NCBI GenBank assembly: GCA_018823905.1
Contig: JAHJHL010000106.1
Coordinates: forward strand, 1-49,299
From: Alphaproteobacteria bacterium
GTDB lineage: Bacteria > Pseudomonadota > Alphaproteobacteria > Sphingomonadales > Sphingomonadaceae
Direction of reading: 5' to 3'
Length of the DNA stretch: 49,299 nt
The translations under genes were made by a program, and so were the position numbers. The number at the start of each line of letters is the position of its first letter. The stretch's first letter is position 1. Below the pieces are notes generated by a model. That model saw nothing but the letters and a program-made list of their open reading frames with translations, was not told the origin of the DNA and made no database searches. This document shows positions 25,860-34,422 of the stretch, piece after piece.

Positions 25860-26100
25860 CGCGGCGCTCGCGACGGGCCTCCTGCGCGGGGTGTGTGCCT
25901 GAAGGGCGCGTGCCGCGGTGAAACCGCCATGTGATATCGTTGCGCATGCGCGCCCGGCCCCGCGGGACCATAGCAAAGAAATAGCATAAACTCAAAATGC
26001 CTGGTGGGGTGATCCCAACCGGCTGCGTCTTAGCCAACGAGGGGGCTCCTTCCGGTCGAAATAAGGGCCCGTTCTCAATTTAGAGAAGCCGTCGCCTGCC

Positions 26101-27687
26101 ATGAAAGCGAAACTGTCCCTCCAGCCGTCTCTGGCGAGGACCTCTCTCGGGGTCACGGTCGTAGCGGCTCTTCTTTCCCTTTCTGCCGCCTCCGCCGCGC
26201 AGGCGCCCGCCGGCGAGCCCGTCCCCAAGCTCAACGACCGCCACCCGTTCCTCGGGCCCGATGCCCGGACGAGCGAATATCCCGTCCGCATCCCGATGAA
26301 GCCCGTGGCCGAGACCGGCCCAGAGTTCGCCATTCGCGGCGGGCGGCTGTTCGATGCAGTAAGCGGCGGCGTGCGCCCTGCGACGGTCGTAATCCAGGGC
26401 AATCGCATCAAGGCGGTGCTGGCGCCCGATGCGACGGGCTGGGGAGCGGACGCGAAGATCATTGATGCCGCGGGCAAGACCGTGATGCCGGGGTTCATCG
26501 ACATGCACACCCATGTCACCTATCCCGACCGCGCCTCGCCGTTCGACGAGCAGGGCGGCGAAGGGGTAGGGACGCTGCGCGGGCAGCGTAATCTCCGGTA
26601 TTTCCTCGCATACGGCTTCACTTCCGTGCGCGACCTCAACGGGGTCAGCAACGCGCCGTTCTTGCTCAGCCAGTGGAGCGCGGCCGACATGATCCCGGCG
26701 CCGCGTGTATTCGCGGCGGGTTGGATCATCACGGGGACAGGAGCCCACGCGACCGAGCGGCCCGTGATCCCCAGCCATGGCCCCGATTATGCGACGGAGG
26801 TCGATGGTCCCGACGCCTGGCGCAGCATGGTGAGCAAGGCATTCAAGGAAGGCGCGAGCGTCATCAAGATCGCGAGCAATTTTGCGCCCGACGAGGTGCG
26901 CGCTGGAATCGAGGAAGCGCATCTGCTCGGGCTCAAGGTCTCCTGCGACTGCGAGACCATCTACACCGAGGTGGCGGTCGACGCGGGCGTCGACATGATC
27001 GAACATCCGCTGCCGCGCTTGGGCGCCGCGATCACCAAGATGGCGAAGAAGAAGATCGCCGCAGTGCCGACCTTGCAGGTGTACCAAAACCTGCTCGACC
27101 GCGCTGACGGCTTCTATGGTTCGAATTCGCCCCCCTTCACCGTGGTCCTGGGCGATATGGTCACCGCCTTTCTCGACCATGGCCTCAGCCATATCATCGT
27201 CTGCAACGGACATTCGACCAATGAGCCGCTGATCGGGCAGGTTGCGCATAAGATCCGCCGCGAGCGGGGCATCATGATCGCGTCGCTCAACCTGTGGCGG
27301 ATGATCCCCGACAGCGTCTGGCAGGAGATGCACGGCGCTGGGGCCGCGCGCGCGCGCAGCCACGGCGCCGATCCCGTCACCTCGGTCGGTCTCCATCTCA
27401 CGCCCGAACTGATGCGGATGGACGCGGCGCGGCCCGCGACGCGGTCGAGCGCCTTCGGCCTGTCCACGACGGGCCAGTTCGCGAGCGCGATGTTCGGCGA
27501 CGTCGAGCTGCCACTCGACGTCACGGAAGTTGCGTCAAACGGCGTCGGGCAGGGCGATCCGACACTCGCCTCCGCTGAAAGCGGTGCGCGCTTCTCGGAA
27601 TGGATCGTCGGCGCGATCGCCGATTTTGCAGGCCATTTCCGGCGCTGCGACCCCACGCGCCCGCATCTCGGGCCGCTGCCGTCATGA
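26101..27687 (+). CDS. Chimeric ORF: truncated amidohydrolase joined in frame to truncated creatininase-family protein
   Basis: A 528-aa frame with a signal peptide (ending SAASAAQA). Residues 65-340 are an amidohydrolase (H136 and H138 in DMHTHV, lysine in VIKIASN, IEHP), but the frame leaves that family before the last strands, so the catalytic Asp and closing sandwich are missing. From about residue 345 it reads as the C-terminal half of a creatininase-fold amidase: FTVVLGDMVTAFLDHGLSHI, CNGHSTN (a metal His), HGADPVTSVGLHLTPELMRM. The creatininase N-terminus with its first metal ligands is absent, and the Glu usual before TS reads Val. The join lies near 27118-27140. A deletion fusing two neighbouring genes is the simplest explanation. 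Its stop overlaps the MBL gene by ATGA. Confidence 0.75.
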   Translation: MKAKLSLQPSLARTSLGVTVVAALLSLSAASAAQAPAGEPVPKLNDRHPFLGPDARTSEYPVRIPMKPVAETGPEFAIRGGRLFDAVSGGVRPATVVIQGNRIKAVLAPDATGWGADAKIIDAAGKTVMPGFIDMHTHVTYPDRASPFDEQGGEGVGTLRGQRNLRYFLAYGFTSVRDLNGVSNAPFLLSQWSAADMIPAPRVFAAGWIITGTGAHATERPVIPSHGPDYATEVDGPDAWRSMVSKAFKEGASVIKIASNFAPDEVRAGIEEAHLLGLKVSCDCETIYTEVAVDAGVDMIEHPLPRLGAAITKMAKKKIAAVPTLQVYQNLLDRADGFYGSNSPPFTVVLGDMVTAFLDHGLSHIIVCNGHSTNEPLIGQVAHKIRRERGIMIASLNLWRMIPDSVWQEMHGAGAARARSHGADPVTSVGLHLTPELMRMDAARPATRSSAFGLSTTGQFASAMFGDVELPLDVTEVASNGVGQGDPTLASAESGARFSEWIVGAIADFAGHFRRCDPTRPHLGPLPS

Positions 27688-28634
27688 CCGGGACATTGGG
27701 CACCGAAGGAACCGCGCCGGGCGATCTGGCGCTTGCGGCGGCTTCGGCGCAGCTTGCCTCAACCGCGCGCGGCGCGGCAGTGGTAAAGGGCTTTTTCGAC
27801 CCCGCGACCTCGACGATCAGCTATGTCGTCCACGACCCCTTGACCATGCGCGGCGCGGTGATCGACAGCGTGCTCGACTATGATGCCGCGTCGGGACGGA
27901 CGTCGACCAGGTCGGCCGAAGCGATCGCCAACCATGTGCGTGCCGAGGGGATATCGATCGACTGGCTCCTCGAGACCCATGCTCACGCCGACCATCTTTC
28001 GGCGGCGCCCTGGCTTCAGAAGAGGCTCGGTGGTGCGATCGCGATCGGCGAGCATATCCGCGATGTCCAGGCGGTCTTCGGCGACATTTTCAATGCCGGG
28101 GCCGATTTTCGACGTGACGGCTCGGATTTCGACCGCCTCTGGTCGGACGGCGACCGCTTCGCGATCGGCGATTTGCCGGTCACCGTTCTCCATGCTCCCG
28201 GCCACACCCCGGCCTGCGTCGCCTATGCGATCGGCGACCTGGTCTTCGTCGGCGACACGATGTTCATGCCCGATTACGGCTCGGCGCGCGCCGATTTTCC
28301 GGGCGGCGATGCGGCGCGGCTCTTCCGCTCGCTGCGCCGTATCTTGGAACTCCCCGGCGAAACGCCGCTTTTCCTTTGCCACGATTATCTGACCCCCGGC
28401 CGACAGGAGCATCGCTGGGAGACGACAGTCGCCGAGCAGCGGGGCGCGAACGTCCATGCGCGCGACGGCATTTCGGAAGATGAGTTCGTCGCGCGCCGCC
28501 GCGCGCGCGACGCGGAACTTGCGATGCCCGCGCTGCTCCTGCCGGCGGTGCAGGTCAATATGCGGGCGGGGCGCCTGCCGCCGGCCGAGAACAATGGAGT
28601 CGCTTATCTCAAGATCCCGATCGACCGGCTGTGA
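27684..28634 (+). CDS. MBL-fold hydrolase, persulfide dioxygenase (ETHE1/Blh)-like
   Basis: A 316-aa cytosolic metallo-beta-lactamase-fold enzyme. The motif THAHADHLSAA gives H99, H101, D103 and H104; further ligands are His in APGHTPACV, Asp in VGDTMFMPDYG and His in LCHDYLTPG. The spacing and the FMPDYGSARADFPGGDA stretch are those of the ETHE1/Blh group, which oxidises glutathione persulfide to sulfite with an iron centre. The DUF442 domain usually fused to bacterial Blh is not here but on the next protein. It starts inside the preceding stop (ATGA) and precedes the sulfide:quinone reductase fusion by 31 bases, which supports a role in sulfide oxidation. Confidence 0.85.
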   Translation: MTGTLGTEGTAPGDLALAAASAQLASTARGAAVVKGFFDPATSTISYVVHDPLTMRGAVIDSVLDYDAASGRTSTRSAEAIANHVRAEGISIDWLLETHAHADHLSAAPWLQKRLGGAIAIGEHIRDVQAVFGDIFNAGADFRRDGSDFDRLWSDGDRFAIGDLPVTVLHAPGHTPACVAYAIGDLVFVGDTMFMPDYGSARADFPGGDAARLFRSLRRILELPGETPLFLCHDYLTPGRQEHRWETTVAEQRGANVHARDGISEDEFVARRRARDAELAMPALLLPAVQVNMRAGRLPPAENNGVAYLKIPIDRL

Positions 28635-28665
28635 GCGCCGCCGCCCTTCCCTGAATGGAGAGATT

Positions 28666-30246
28666 ATGACCATCAAGACCCTGAGCCCGGGACTGGGCGT
28701 ATCGCCGCAGATCGGCCCGGCGGACGTCGCCGCACTGGCCGCATCGGGCTTCCGCTCGATCATCTGCAACCGTCCCGACGATGAAGAGCGGGGCCAACCT
28801 TCGGCGGTCGCAGTTGCGGCGGCAGCCGACGCGCTGGGCCTCCGTTTCATTCACATCCCTGTCGTTGCGGGCACGATCGATGAAGGCGATGCCGCGGCGA
28901 TGACGCGCGCGCTCGCCGAACTCCCGGGCCCCGTGCTCGCTTATTGCCGCTCGGGCGCGCGCTCGGAACAACTTGCGACAATGGCTGCGGCCCGCGGCGA
29001 AGACGGTGGGATAGCGCGTTACGACATCGTCGTGATCGGAGGCGGCAGCGCGGGGATCGCGGTCGCCGCGAGTATTCTCCGGCGCCGTCCGGACGCGTCG
29101 CTCGCGATCGTCGAGCCTAGCGAGGATCATTATTACCAGCCGGGCTGGACGATGGTCGGCGCCGGCGTTTTCGCGCCGGAGGTCACGCGGCGGGACGAGG
29201 CTGGGTTGATTCCGGCGGGCGCCGAATGGATCCGCGCCGCCGCAGCGTCCTTCGATCCCGCGAACAACGGGGTCACGCTCGCCGACGGGCGCGTGGTCGC
29301 CTATCGCGCGCTGGTCGTCTGTCCGGGGCTGAAACTCGACTGGGACGCAATTCCGGGTCTTGCTGCGGCGCTCGGTTCGGACGGCGTGACCTCCAATTAT
29401 CGCTTCGACCTGGCGTCCTACACCGACCGGCTCGTTCGCCGGTTCCGCGGCGGGCGCGCCTTGTTCACCCAGCCGCCGATGCCGATCAAATGCGCCGGCG
29501 CACCGCAGAAGGCGATGTATCTCTCATGCCACCGCTGGGAACGCGCGGGGGTTCTCGGCAGTGCCGAGGTCCAATTCCACAATGCCGCGCCCGCGCTGTT
29601 CGGCGTTGCTGCCTATGTGCCCGCACTCGAAGCCTATATCGCGCGCTACGGCATCGATCTGCAGCTCGAATCGCGCCTTGTCTCGATCGATGGCGCGGCG
29701 AAGGTCGCGCTGTTCGAGCAGCGCCGCGGCGATACGGTGCGCCGCGTCGAAGAGCGTTTCGACATGATCCACGTCGTCCCGCCGCAAGTCGCGCCGGCGT
29801 TCATCGCGACAAGCCCGCTGGCCGCGCCTTCGGGTTTCGTCGCGGTCGACGAGGCGACGCTGCGCCACCCCGATCATGCCAATATCTTCGCGCTCGGCGA
29901 CGTCGCCGCGACGACCAATGCCAAGACCGCCGCGGCGGCGCGCAAGCAGGCGCCCGTCGTCGCGCTCAACCTGCTCGCGGCGCTCGAAGGCGCGCCCCCC
30001 GTTGCTGTCTATGATGGCTATGGCAGCTGTCCGCTCACCGTCGAGGCGGGAAAGATCGTGCTCGCCGAATTCGGTTATGGCGGCAAATTGCTCCCGACCT
30101 TTCCCAAATGGCTGATCGACGGGACGCGGCCCTCGCGCCTGTCGTGGCTGCTCAAGGAAAAGATCCTGCCGCCGCTCTACTGGCATGGCATGCTCAAGGG
30201 ACGCGAATGGCTCGCGGCGCCCGAACGGCGCGGCGAAGGCGGGTGA
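28666..30246 (+). CDS. DUF442 (PTP-like sulfur transferase) - sulfide:quinone oxidoreductase fusion
   Basis: A 526-aa two-domain protein. Residues 1-110 are DUF442/TIGR01244, a tyrosine-phosphatase-like fold that acts as a rhodanese-like sulfur transferase, with active Cys94 in AYCRSGARS. Residues 118-520 are an FAD-dependent sulfide:quinone reductase: DIVVIGGGSAGIAVAA binds FAD, C276 (MPIKCAGAPQK) and C455 (YDGYGSCPLTV) are the redox pair of SQOR-type enzymes, and C288 is near the first. The C-terminus (WLLKEKILPPLYW) is the amphipathic membrane anchor. The enzyme passes electrons from sulfide to quinone and makes a persulfide, which DUF442 could relay to the MBL dioxygenase. GGAGA precedes the ATG; the stop overlaps the exporter's GTG. 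Confidence 0.9.
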   Translation: MTIKTLSPGLGVSPQIGPADVAALAASGFRSIICNRPDDEERGQPSAVAVAAAADALGLRFIHIPVVAGTIDEGDAAAMTRALAELPGPVLAYCRSGARSEQLATMAAARGEDGGIARYDIVVIGGGSAGIAVAASILRRRPDASLAIVEPSEDHYYQPGWTMVGAGVFAPEVTRRDEAGLIPAGAEWIRAAAASFDPANNGVTLADGRVVAYRALVVCPGLKLDWDAIPGLAAALGSDGVTSNYRFDLASYTDRLVRRFRGGRALFTQPPMPIKCAGAPQKAMYLSCHRWERAGVLGSAEVQFHNAAPALFGVAAYVPALEAYIARYGIDLQLESRLVSIDGAAKVALFEQRRGDTVRRVEERFDMIHVVPPQVAPAFIATSPLAAPSGFVAVDEATLRHPDHANIFALGDVAATTNAKTAAAARKQAPVVALNLLAALEGAPPVAVYDGYGSCPLTVEAGKIVLAEFGYGGKLLPTFPKWLIDGTRPSRLSWLLKEKILPPLYWHGMLKGREWLAAPERRGEGG

Positions 30247-31040
30247 CCCTCGACACCGTCCAATATCTGCTCGGCGCGCTGTCTGGCGGGATCGTCGGCT
30301 TTACCCTCGGTCTCGTCGGAGGCGGCGGGTCGATCCTCGCGGTCCCGCTGATGGTCTATCTCGTCGGCGTTGCGAGCCCGCATGTCGCGATCGGGACGAG
30401 CGCGCTCGCGGTGGCCGCCAATGCGGCCTCGGGTCTCGCGCAGCACGCTCGCGCAGGAACGGTCAAATGGCGCTGCGGTTTCCTCTACGCAGGAAGCGGC
30501 GTCGTCGGCGCGCTCGGCGGATCGACCATCGGCAAGGCGATCGACGGGCAGAAACTGCTCTTCCTCTTCGCGTTGCTGATGCTCGCCGTTGGGACGCTGA
30601 TGCTGCGCGGGCGGAACGATCCGGGCATCGAGGGGGCCGCCTGCAACCGCCATAATGCGCCCAAGGTGCTTGGCTATGGGCTCGGAACCGGTGGATTCTC
30701 GGGCTTTTTCGGCATCGGGGGTGGTTTCCTGATCGTGCCCGGGTTAATCGCGTCCACGAAAATGCCGATCCTCAACGCGGTCGGCACAAGCCTTGTCGCG
30801 GTCACCGCCTTCGGGCTGACCACAGCGCTGAGCTACGCCGCATCGGGGCTGATCGACTGGAAGCTCGCCGCGATCTTCATCGCAGGCGGCCTGTTCGGCG
30901 GCATCGCCGGGACCCGCGCAGCGCGGACGATGTCGAGCAGGGGCGGACTGACCGCCATCTTCGCTGGGCTGATTTTCGCTGTTGCGGCCTATATGCTTGT
31001 CCGGAGCGCGGGCGCCCTCTTTGCCGGGACCGGCGGTTGA
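30243..31040 (+). CDS. TauE/SafE-family anion (sulfite-type) exporter
   Basis: A 265-aa membrane protein with two homologous halves, each opening with a glycine-rich helix: GGIVGFTLGLVGGGGSILAV near the start and FSGFFGIGGGFLIVPGLI near residue 150. About eight helices are evident. TauE/SafE proteins carry sulfite, sulfoacetate or related organic anions outward. The start is GTG overlapping the previous stop (GTGA at 30243-30246), so it is translated with the sulfide:quinone reductase, and export of sulfite made by the pathway is the natural reading. The sequence upstream in frame belongs to the fusion gene's shadow. Confidence 0.85.
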   Translation: MTLDTVQYLLGALSGGIVGFTLGLVGGGGSILAVPLMVYLVGVASPHVAIGTSALAVAANAASGLAQHARAGTVKWRCGFLYAGSGVVGALGGSTIGKAIDGQKLLFLFALLMLAVGTLMLRGRNDPGIEGAACNRHNAPKVLGYGLGTGGFSGFFGIGGGFLIVPGLIASTKMPILNAVGTSLVAVTAFGLTTALSYAASGLIDWKLAAIFIAGGLFGGIAGTRAARTMSSRGGLTAIFAGLIFAVAAYMLVRSAGALFAGTGG

Positions 31041-31128
31041 TGTTCGTGCCGCCCGCCGCCATTCTGCCCTTTCGCCTGCGTGCCGATCCCACGCACCCTT
31101 GTTCCCTCGACCACGGAGACGCTTTGTC

Positions 31129-32421
31129 ATGACCGCGCCGTCCGAGGGCTTCGCTCTCCAAGAGGAGCCAGGCGCAGGCGACGCGCCGCCGACCGGGCTC
31201 GCCCGTTGGAAGCTTGTCGGACCCGGTATCGTCGTCGCTGCGACCGGAGTCGGCGCGGGCGATCTCGTCGCGACGCTGATAGCGGGCGCGCGCTTCGGCT
31301 ATGCGTTGCTCTGGGCGGCGGTCATCGGGTGCATCGTCAAGATTGCGCTCGCCGAGGCGACGGGCCGCTATCATCTCGCAACCGGATCCACGATCCTCGA
31401 GGGCTGGCGCTCGCTCGGCTGCTGGACGAGCTGGTATTTCGGCATCTACATCATTCTCTGGGGCTTTGTGTATGGCGGCACCGCGATGAGCGCGACCGCG
31501 CTGCCGCTGTCGGCGCTCTTTCCCGACGTGCTGCCCTTCTGGGCCTGGGGCGGACTCTCGGGCCTGCTGGGGGCCGCCTTCGTGCTGCTCAATCGCTATG
31601 CGATCTTCGAAGCGGCGATGAAGCTGTTCATCGGCATCATGTTTGTCGTGGTGGTCGGCCTCGCCATCCTCGTCGCGCCAAACTTGGGGGAAGCACTGGG
31701 CGGGCTCGTTCCGCGCCTTCCAGACGGTTCGGTAATCTACACCCTTGGCTTGATCGGCGGCGTCGGCGGCACGATCACGCTCGCCGCCTATGGCTATTGG
31801 GTCAACGCCAAAGGTTGGCATTCGCCCGCCTGGATGGGGATGATGCGGTTCGACAACCGCGTTGCCTATATCGTCACCGGCATCTTCGTCGCGGCGATGC
31901 TCATCGTCGGTGCCGAACTTCTCCATGCCGCGCAGATCAGCCTCGCCGGCGGCGACCGCGGGCTGCTCGATCTCGAGGCGGTACTTGCCGACCGGTTCGG
32001 GCCGCGGGTGGCGACGATTTTCCTGGTCGGCTTTCTTGCCACCACCTTCTCGTCGATCCTCGGCGTCTGGCAGGGCGTGTCGCTGCTGTTCGCCGACTTT
32101 GTGCGCAATATGCGCGGCACGCATGCGGCGGGCGACCGGACGGACCTCGAGATCAGCCCGGCTTTCCGCTTCTATGTGCTGTGGCTGACCTTTCCGCCGA
32201 TGATCCTGCTCACGCTCGGCCAGCCCTTCGCACTCATCATCGCCTACGGCGCGTTCGGCGCCTTCTTCATGCCGTTTCTCGCCCTGACGCTGATCTGGCT
32301 GCTCAACGGGCGGGCGGTCCCGCGCGAATGGCGGTCGGGCTGGCTCTCAAATCTCCTTCTCGCGCTGGCATCGATCCTGTTCGTGGTTCTTTGCGCACAC
32401 CAGATCTGGTCGATGCTCTAG
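31129..32421 (+). CDS. Nramp-related transporter with non-canonical metal-site motifs
   Basis: A 430-aa protein with about 11 transmembrane helices. TM1 aligns with Nramp metal transporters (KLVGPGIVVAATGVGAGDLV), but the DPGN metal-binding motif is replaced by TGVGAGD. TM6 likewise lacks the MPH motif (GGVGGTITLAAYGYW). It therefore belongs to an Nramp-like branch whose substrate is unclear, perhaps magnesium or none of the usual transition metals. The start is an ATG with GGAG 11 bases upstream. It lies 88 bases after the TauE/SafE gene on the same strand and may be the last gene of that run. A link to sulfur metabolism is not evident from sequence. Confidence 0.8.
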   Translation: MTAPSEGFALQEEPGAGDAPPTGLARWKLVGPGIVVAATGVGAGDLVATLIAGARFGYALLWAAVIGCIVKIALAEATGRYHLATGSTILEGWRSLGCWTSWYFGIYIILWGFVYGGTAMSATALPLSALFPDVLPFWAWGGLSGLLGAAFVLLNRYAIFEAAMKLFIGIMFVVVVGLAILVAPNLGEALGGLVPRLPDGSVIYTLGLIGGVGGTITLAAYGYWVNAKGWHSPAWMGMMRFDNRVAYIVTGIFVAAMLIVGAELLHAAQISLAGGDRGLLDLEAVLADRFGPRVATIFLVGFLATTFSSILGVWQGVSLLFADFVRNMRGTHAAGDRTDLEISPAFRFYVLWLTFPPMILLTLGQPFALIIAYGAFGAFFMPFLALTLIWLLNGRAVPREWRSGWLSNLLLALASILFVVLCAHQIWSML

Positions 32422-32694
32422 CGCGCGGCGACCGGTCTTTCGGTCACATATGATCAACCGAACCAGGGCTCCGAGAGCGGATCGGCGTGGGGACAAGCAG
32501 CCATCTTCACAAACACGCGTCACGATTCACAGCTGCTTGGAACCCGCTCGCGCTCGGCGCCTACGCCACTTCCTGTCTTTCTACGCCATTGGACGACGAC
32601 ACCAAAAGTTTGTTGAATTTGGCCGCTTAGTGCGTCTCTTACTCATCCCCGTCGAGCCGGGCGCTGTGCCCTGCTCCGAGAAACGGGATCCCCG
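32422..32694. other. Intergenic stretch at the left flank of the small integrative element
   Basis: I see no gene, tRNA or clear terminator. GACCGGTCTTTCGGTC (32430-32445) could form a short hairpin with a CTTT loop just after the transporter stop and might end its transcript. The element's left boundary should lie in this stretch or slightly beyond, but I found no direct repeat with the far side of the integrase. Confidence 0.35.
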
Positions 32695-32847
32695 ATGGAC
32701 GCAGAATCGGTCCGGATTGAAGCACGCCATCGCAGCGAGCCTATGCTGAGCACGGCGCTGGCTGCGATAGCCGACTGGCACGCCAGTCCCAGGATCAACG
32801 CCATGGGGGATGACCGCGAGTTCAGCAACCAGCGGCGGCGGACATGA
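32695..32847 (+). CDS. Small ORF coupled to alpA, unknown function
   Basis: A 50-aa frame from ATG at 32695 (MDAESVRIEARHRSEPMLST, then ALAAIADWHASPRINAMGD and DREFSNQRRRT). Composition is protein-like, charged and mostly helical. Its TGA overlaps the alpA start in an ATGA, which suggests translational coupling and a real gene. The frame is open back to 32617, so an upstream non-ATG start is possible. Not recognised as a family. Confidence 0.5.
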   Translation: MDAESVRIEARHRSEPMLSTALAAIADWHASPRINAMGDDREFSNQRRRT

Positions 32848-33068
32848 CGGGCCAGCAGCCTGACCGGATCCTCCGGATGAAGACCGTTCTTGTCCGGACC
32901 GGCCTGTCCAAGTCGACGCTCTACCGCAGGATTGCCGAGGGTACGTTTCCGTCGCAAATCAAAATCGGAGAGCAAAGCACGGGCTGGTATGAATCCGAAG
33001 TCAATCGGTGGGTGGCAAATCCTTCGGGTTATCGGGCACCCTCTCGGCCCGTCACACCGGCATATTAG
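32844..33068 (+). CDS. alpA: AlpA-family excisionase/transcriptional regulator
   Basis: A 74-aa MerR-like winged-helix protein. The core ILRMKTVLVRTGLSKSTLYR, then RIAEGTFPSQIKIG and GWYESEVNRWVA, is the AlpA (phage CP4-57 regulator) signature. AlpA proteins regulate or assist excision of P4-like integrative elements. It overlaps the small upstream ORF by ATGA and converges on the integrase gene, with 94 bases between their ends. Confidence 0.9.
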   Translation: MTGQQPDRILRMKTVLVRTGLSKSTLYRRIAEGTFPSQIKIGEQSTGWYESEVNRWVANPSGYRAPSRPVTPAY

Positions 33069-33162
33069 GTCGGATTTTCGCAACAGTCGCCGTGATCGGT
33101 GGCCGGTCGTCGTCGGCCGTTCAGCCGTCCGGAAGTCACGATCCTCGGGCTGCGCGCCTTCG

Positions 33163-34422
33163 TCACAACAATGGACGCGGCTGCACCGCCTTCCATTCGT
33201 CGCCCGTAATGAATGCACCCCACTCATCGAGCAGCATGCGCCGCATCTCGAGAAAGCTAGCGCGGTTATAGGCTTTGATAACCGCGTCGGGGATGACGTG
33301 AGAAAGGGCCGCTTCGGCGACGGGCTCGGGGATAAATGGCTGCTGTTCCGCCGCCCATGTGCGCAAGCTGCTCCGGAAACCGTGCGGAACCCATGGCATA
33401 TCATCATCCCGCATGATCTTCGAGATCGTCATGTCACTCAGCGTCGTTCCCTTCCGGTTCGCAAAGATCAGCGCGTCAGGGTCATGGGATGCGGAATAGG
33501 CCGCGGCGCGCGCTAGGATGTCGAGGGCCGGCTTATTCAGCGTGACGATATGCTTTTGATCGGATTTGCGCATGAGCTCGGCCGGGCGCTCCCACTCCGC
33601 TTTTTTCCGATCGATGTGGCGCCATTGCGCCTCGCGCACTTCGATCGAGCGAGCTCCCGTCGCAATCAGGAACATAAGTGCGAGGCGACCGACGGTCTCA
33701 CCGGCACCGGAGAGATCACGCCAGTACAGCGGCACCTTTTCATATGGCATGGACGGGTAATTGCGGCCGCTCGATTTCGGTTTTCCGGTGAGCGCCCTGA
33801 CTTGTTCGCGCGGTGCGCCATATTCGCGCCACCTCTTTGCTGCGGCGTAGTCGAGTACGGTCGCGATGTGTTGGCGAACTTTCTTCGCGGTTGCAGGCTT
33901 CGCCACCCAAATCGGTTTGAGAGCTTCGGCAACATCGTCGGCATGGATGGTATCCACCGGCATTTTCCCGAGCTTTGGATAGGCGTGCTCCTCCAGTCTT
34001 GCCAGGAACGCCTTGGAAGACCGGTCGCTCCAGCCATGGCTTTGCGCACCGTGCGCAGCAATTGCTGCCGCTTCGAAAGTCGGCGTCGACTTTTGCTCGA
34101 TGCGCGCGGGGCGTTTGCGAACGGCGGTTGGATCGCGGCCCGCTTTGGCCACGTTGCGGATGCGCACCGCTAGTTCGCGCGCTTCTGCCAGTGTGAGATG
34201 GCTTCGCTCTTCAATTGGGATGTCATCGCCCACGGAACTCGGCTGGATGAGAATGTGCCTTTGCAAGCCACCCAAACCAATGTCGCGACGCCGGCCATTC
34301 ACCATAACGCGCAAGATCCATGAGCGGCATCCAGTTTCCCCGACAAGAAGATATAACCCATTCCCATCACAGTGGCGTCCAGGCTTTGCGTTCAGAACAT
34401 ATTTTGCAGTCAGCTGTCGCAT
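33163..34422 (-). CDS. P4-type tyrosine integrase (DUF4102 arm-binding domain)
   Basis: A 419-aa site-specific recombinase. The N-terminus (MRQLTAKYVLNAKPGRHCDG then NGLYLLVGETG, SWILRVMVNGRRRDIGLGG) is the arm-type DNA-binding DUF4102 domain of P4-like integrases. A core-binding domain spans about 120-210. The catalytic residues are visible: Arg in ATGARSIEVREA, HGFRSSLRTW (His and Arg), ALSHV (His), and the nucleophile Tyr in KAYNRASFLEMRRML. ATG at 34422 has GAGGGGAAAG upstream; the in-frame TTG at 34440 is less likely. Such integrases usually sit beside the att site, often a tRNA or tmRNA gene; none was recognised nearby. It looks intact and could still be active. Confidence 0.9.
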   Translation of the reverse strand: MRQLTAKYVLNAKPGRHCDGNGLYLLVGETGCRSWILRVMVNGRRRDIGLGGLQRHILIQPSSVGDDIPIEERSHLTLAEARELAVRIRNVAKAGRDPTAVRKRPARIEQKSTPTFEAAAIAAHGAQSHGWSDRSSKAFLARLEEHAYPKLGKMPVDTIHADDVAEALKPIWVAKPATAKKVRQHIATVLDYAAAKRWREYGAPREQVRALTGKPKSSGRNYPSMPYEKVPLYWRDLSGAGETVGRLALMFLIATGARSIEVREAQWRHIDRKKAEWERPAELMRKSDQKHIVTLNKPALDILARAAAYSASHDPDALIFANRKGTTLSDMTISKIMRDDDMPWVPHGFRSSLRTWAAEQQPFIPEPVAEAALSHVIPDAVIKAYNRASFLEMRRMLLDEWGAFITGDEWKAVQPRPLL

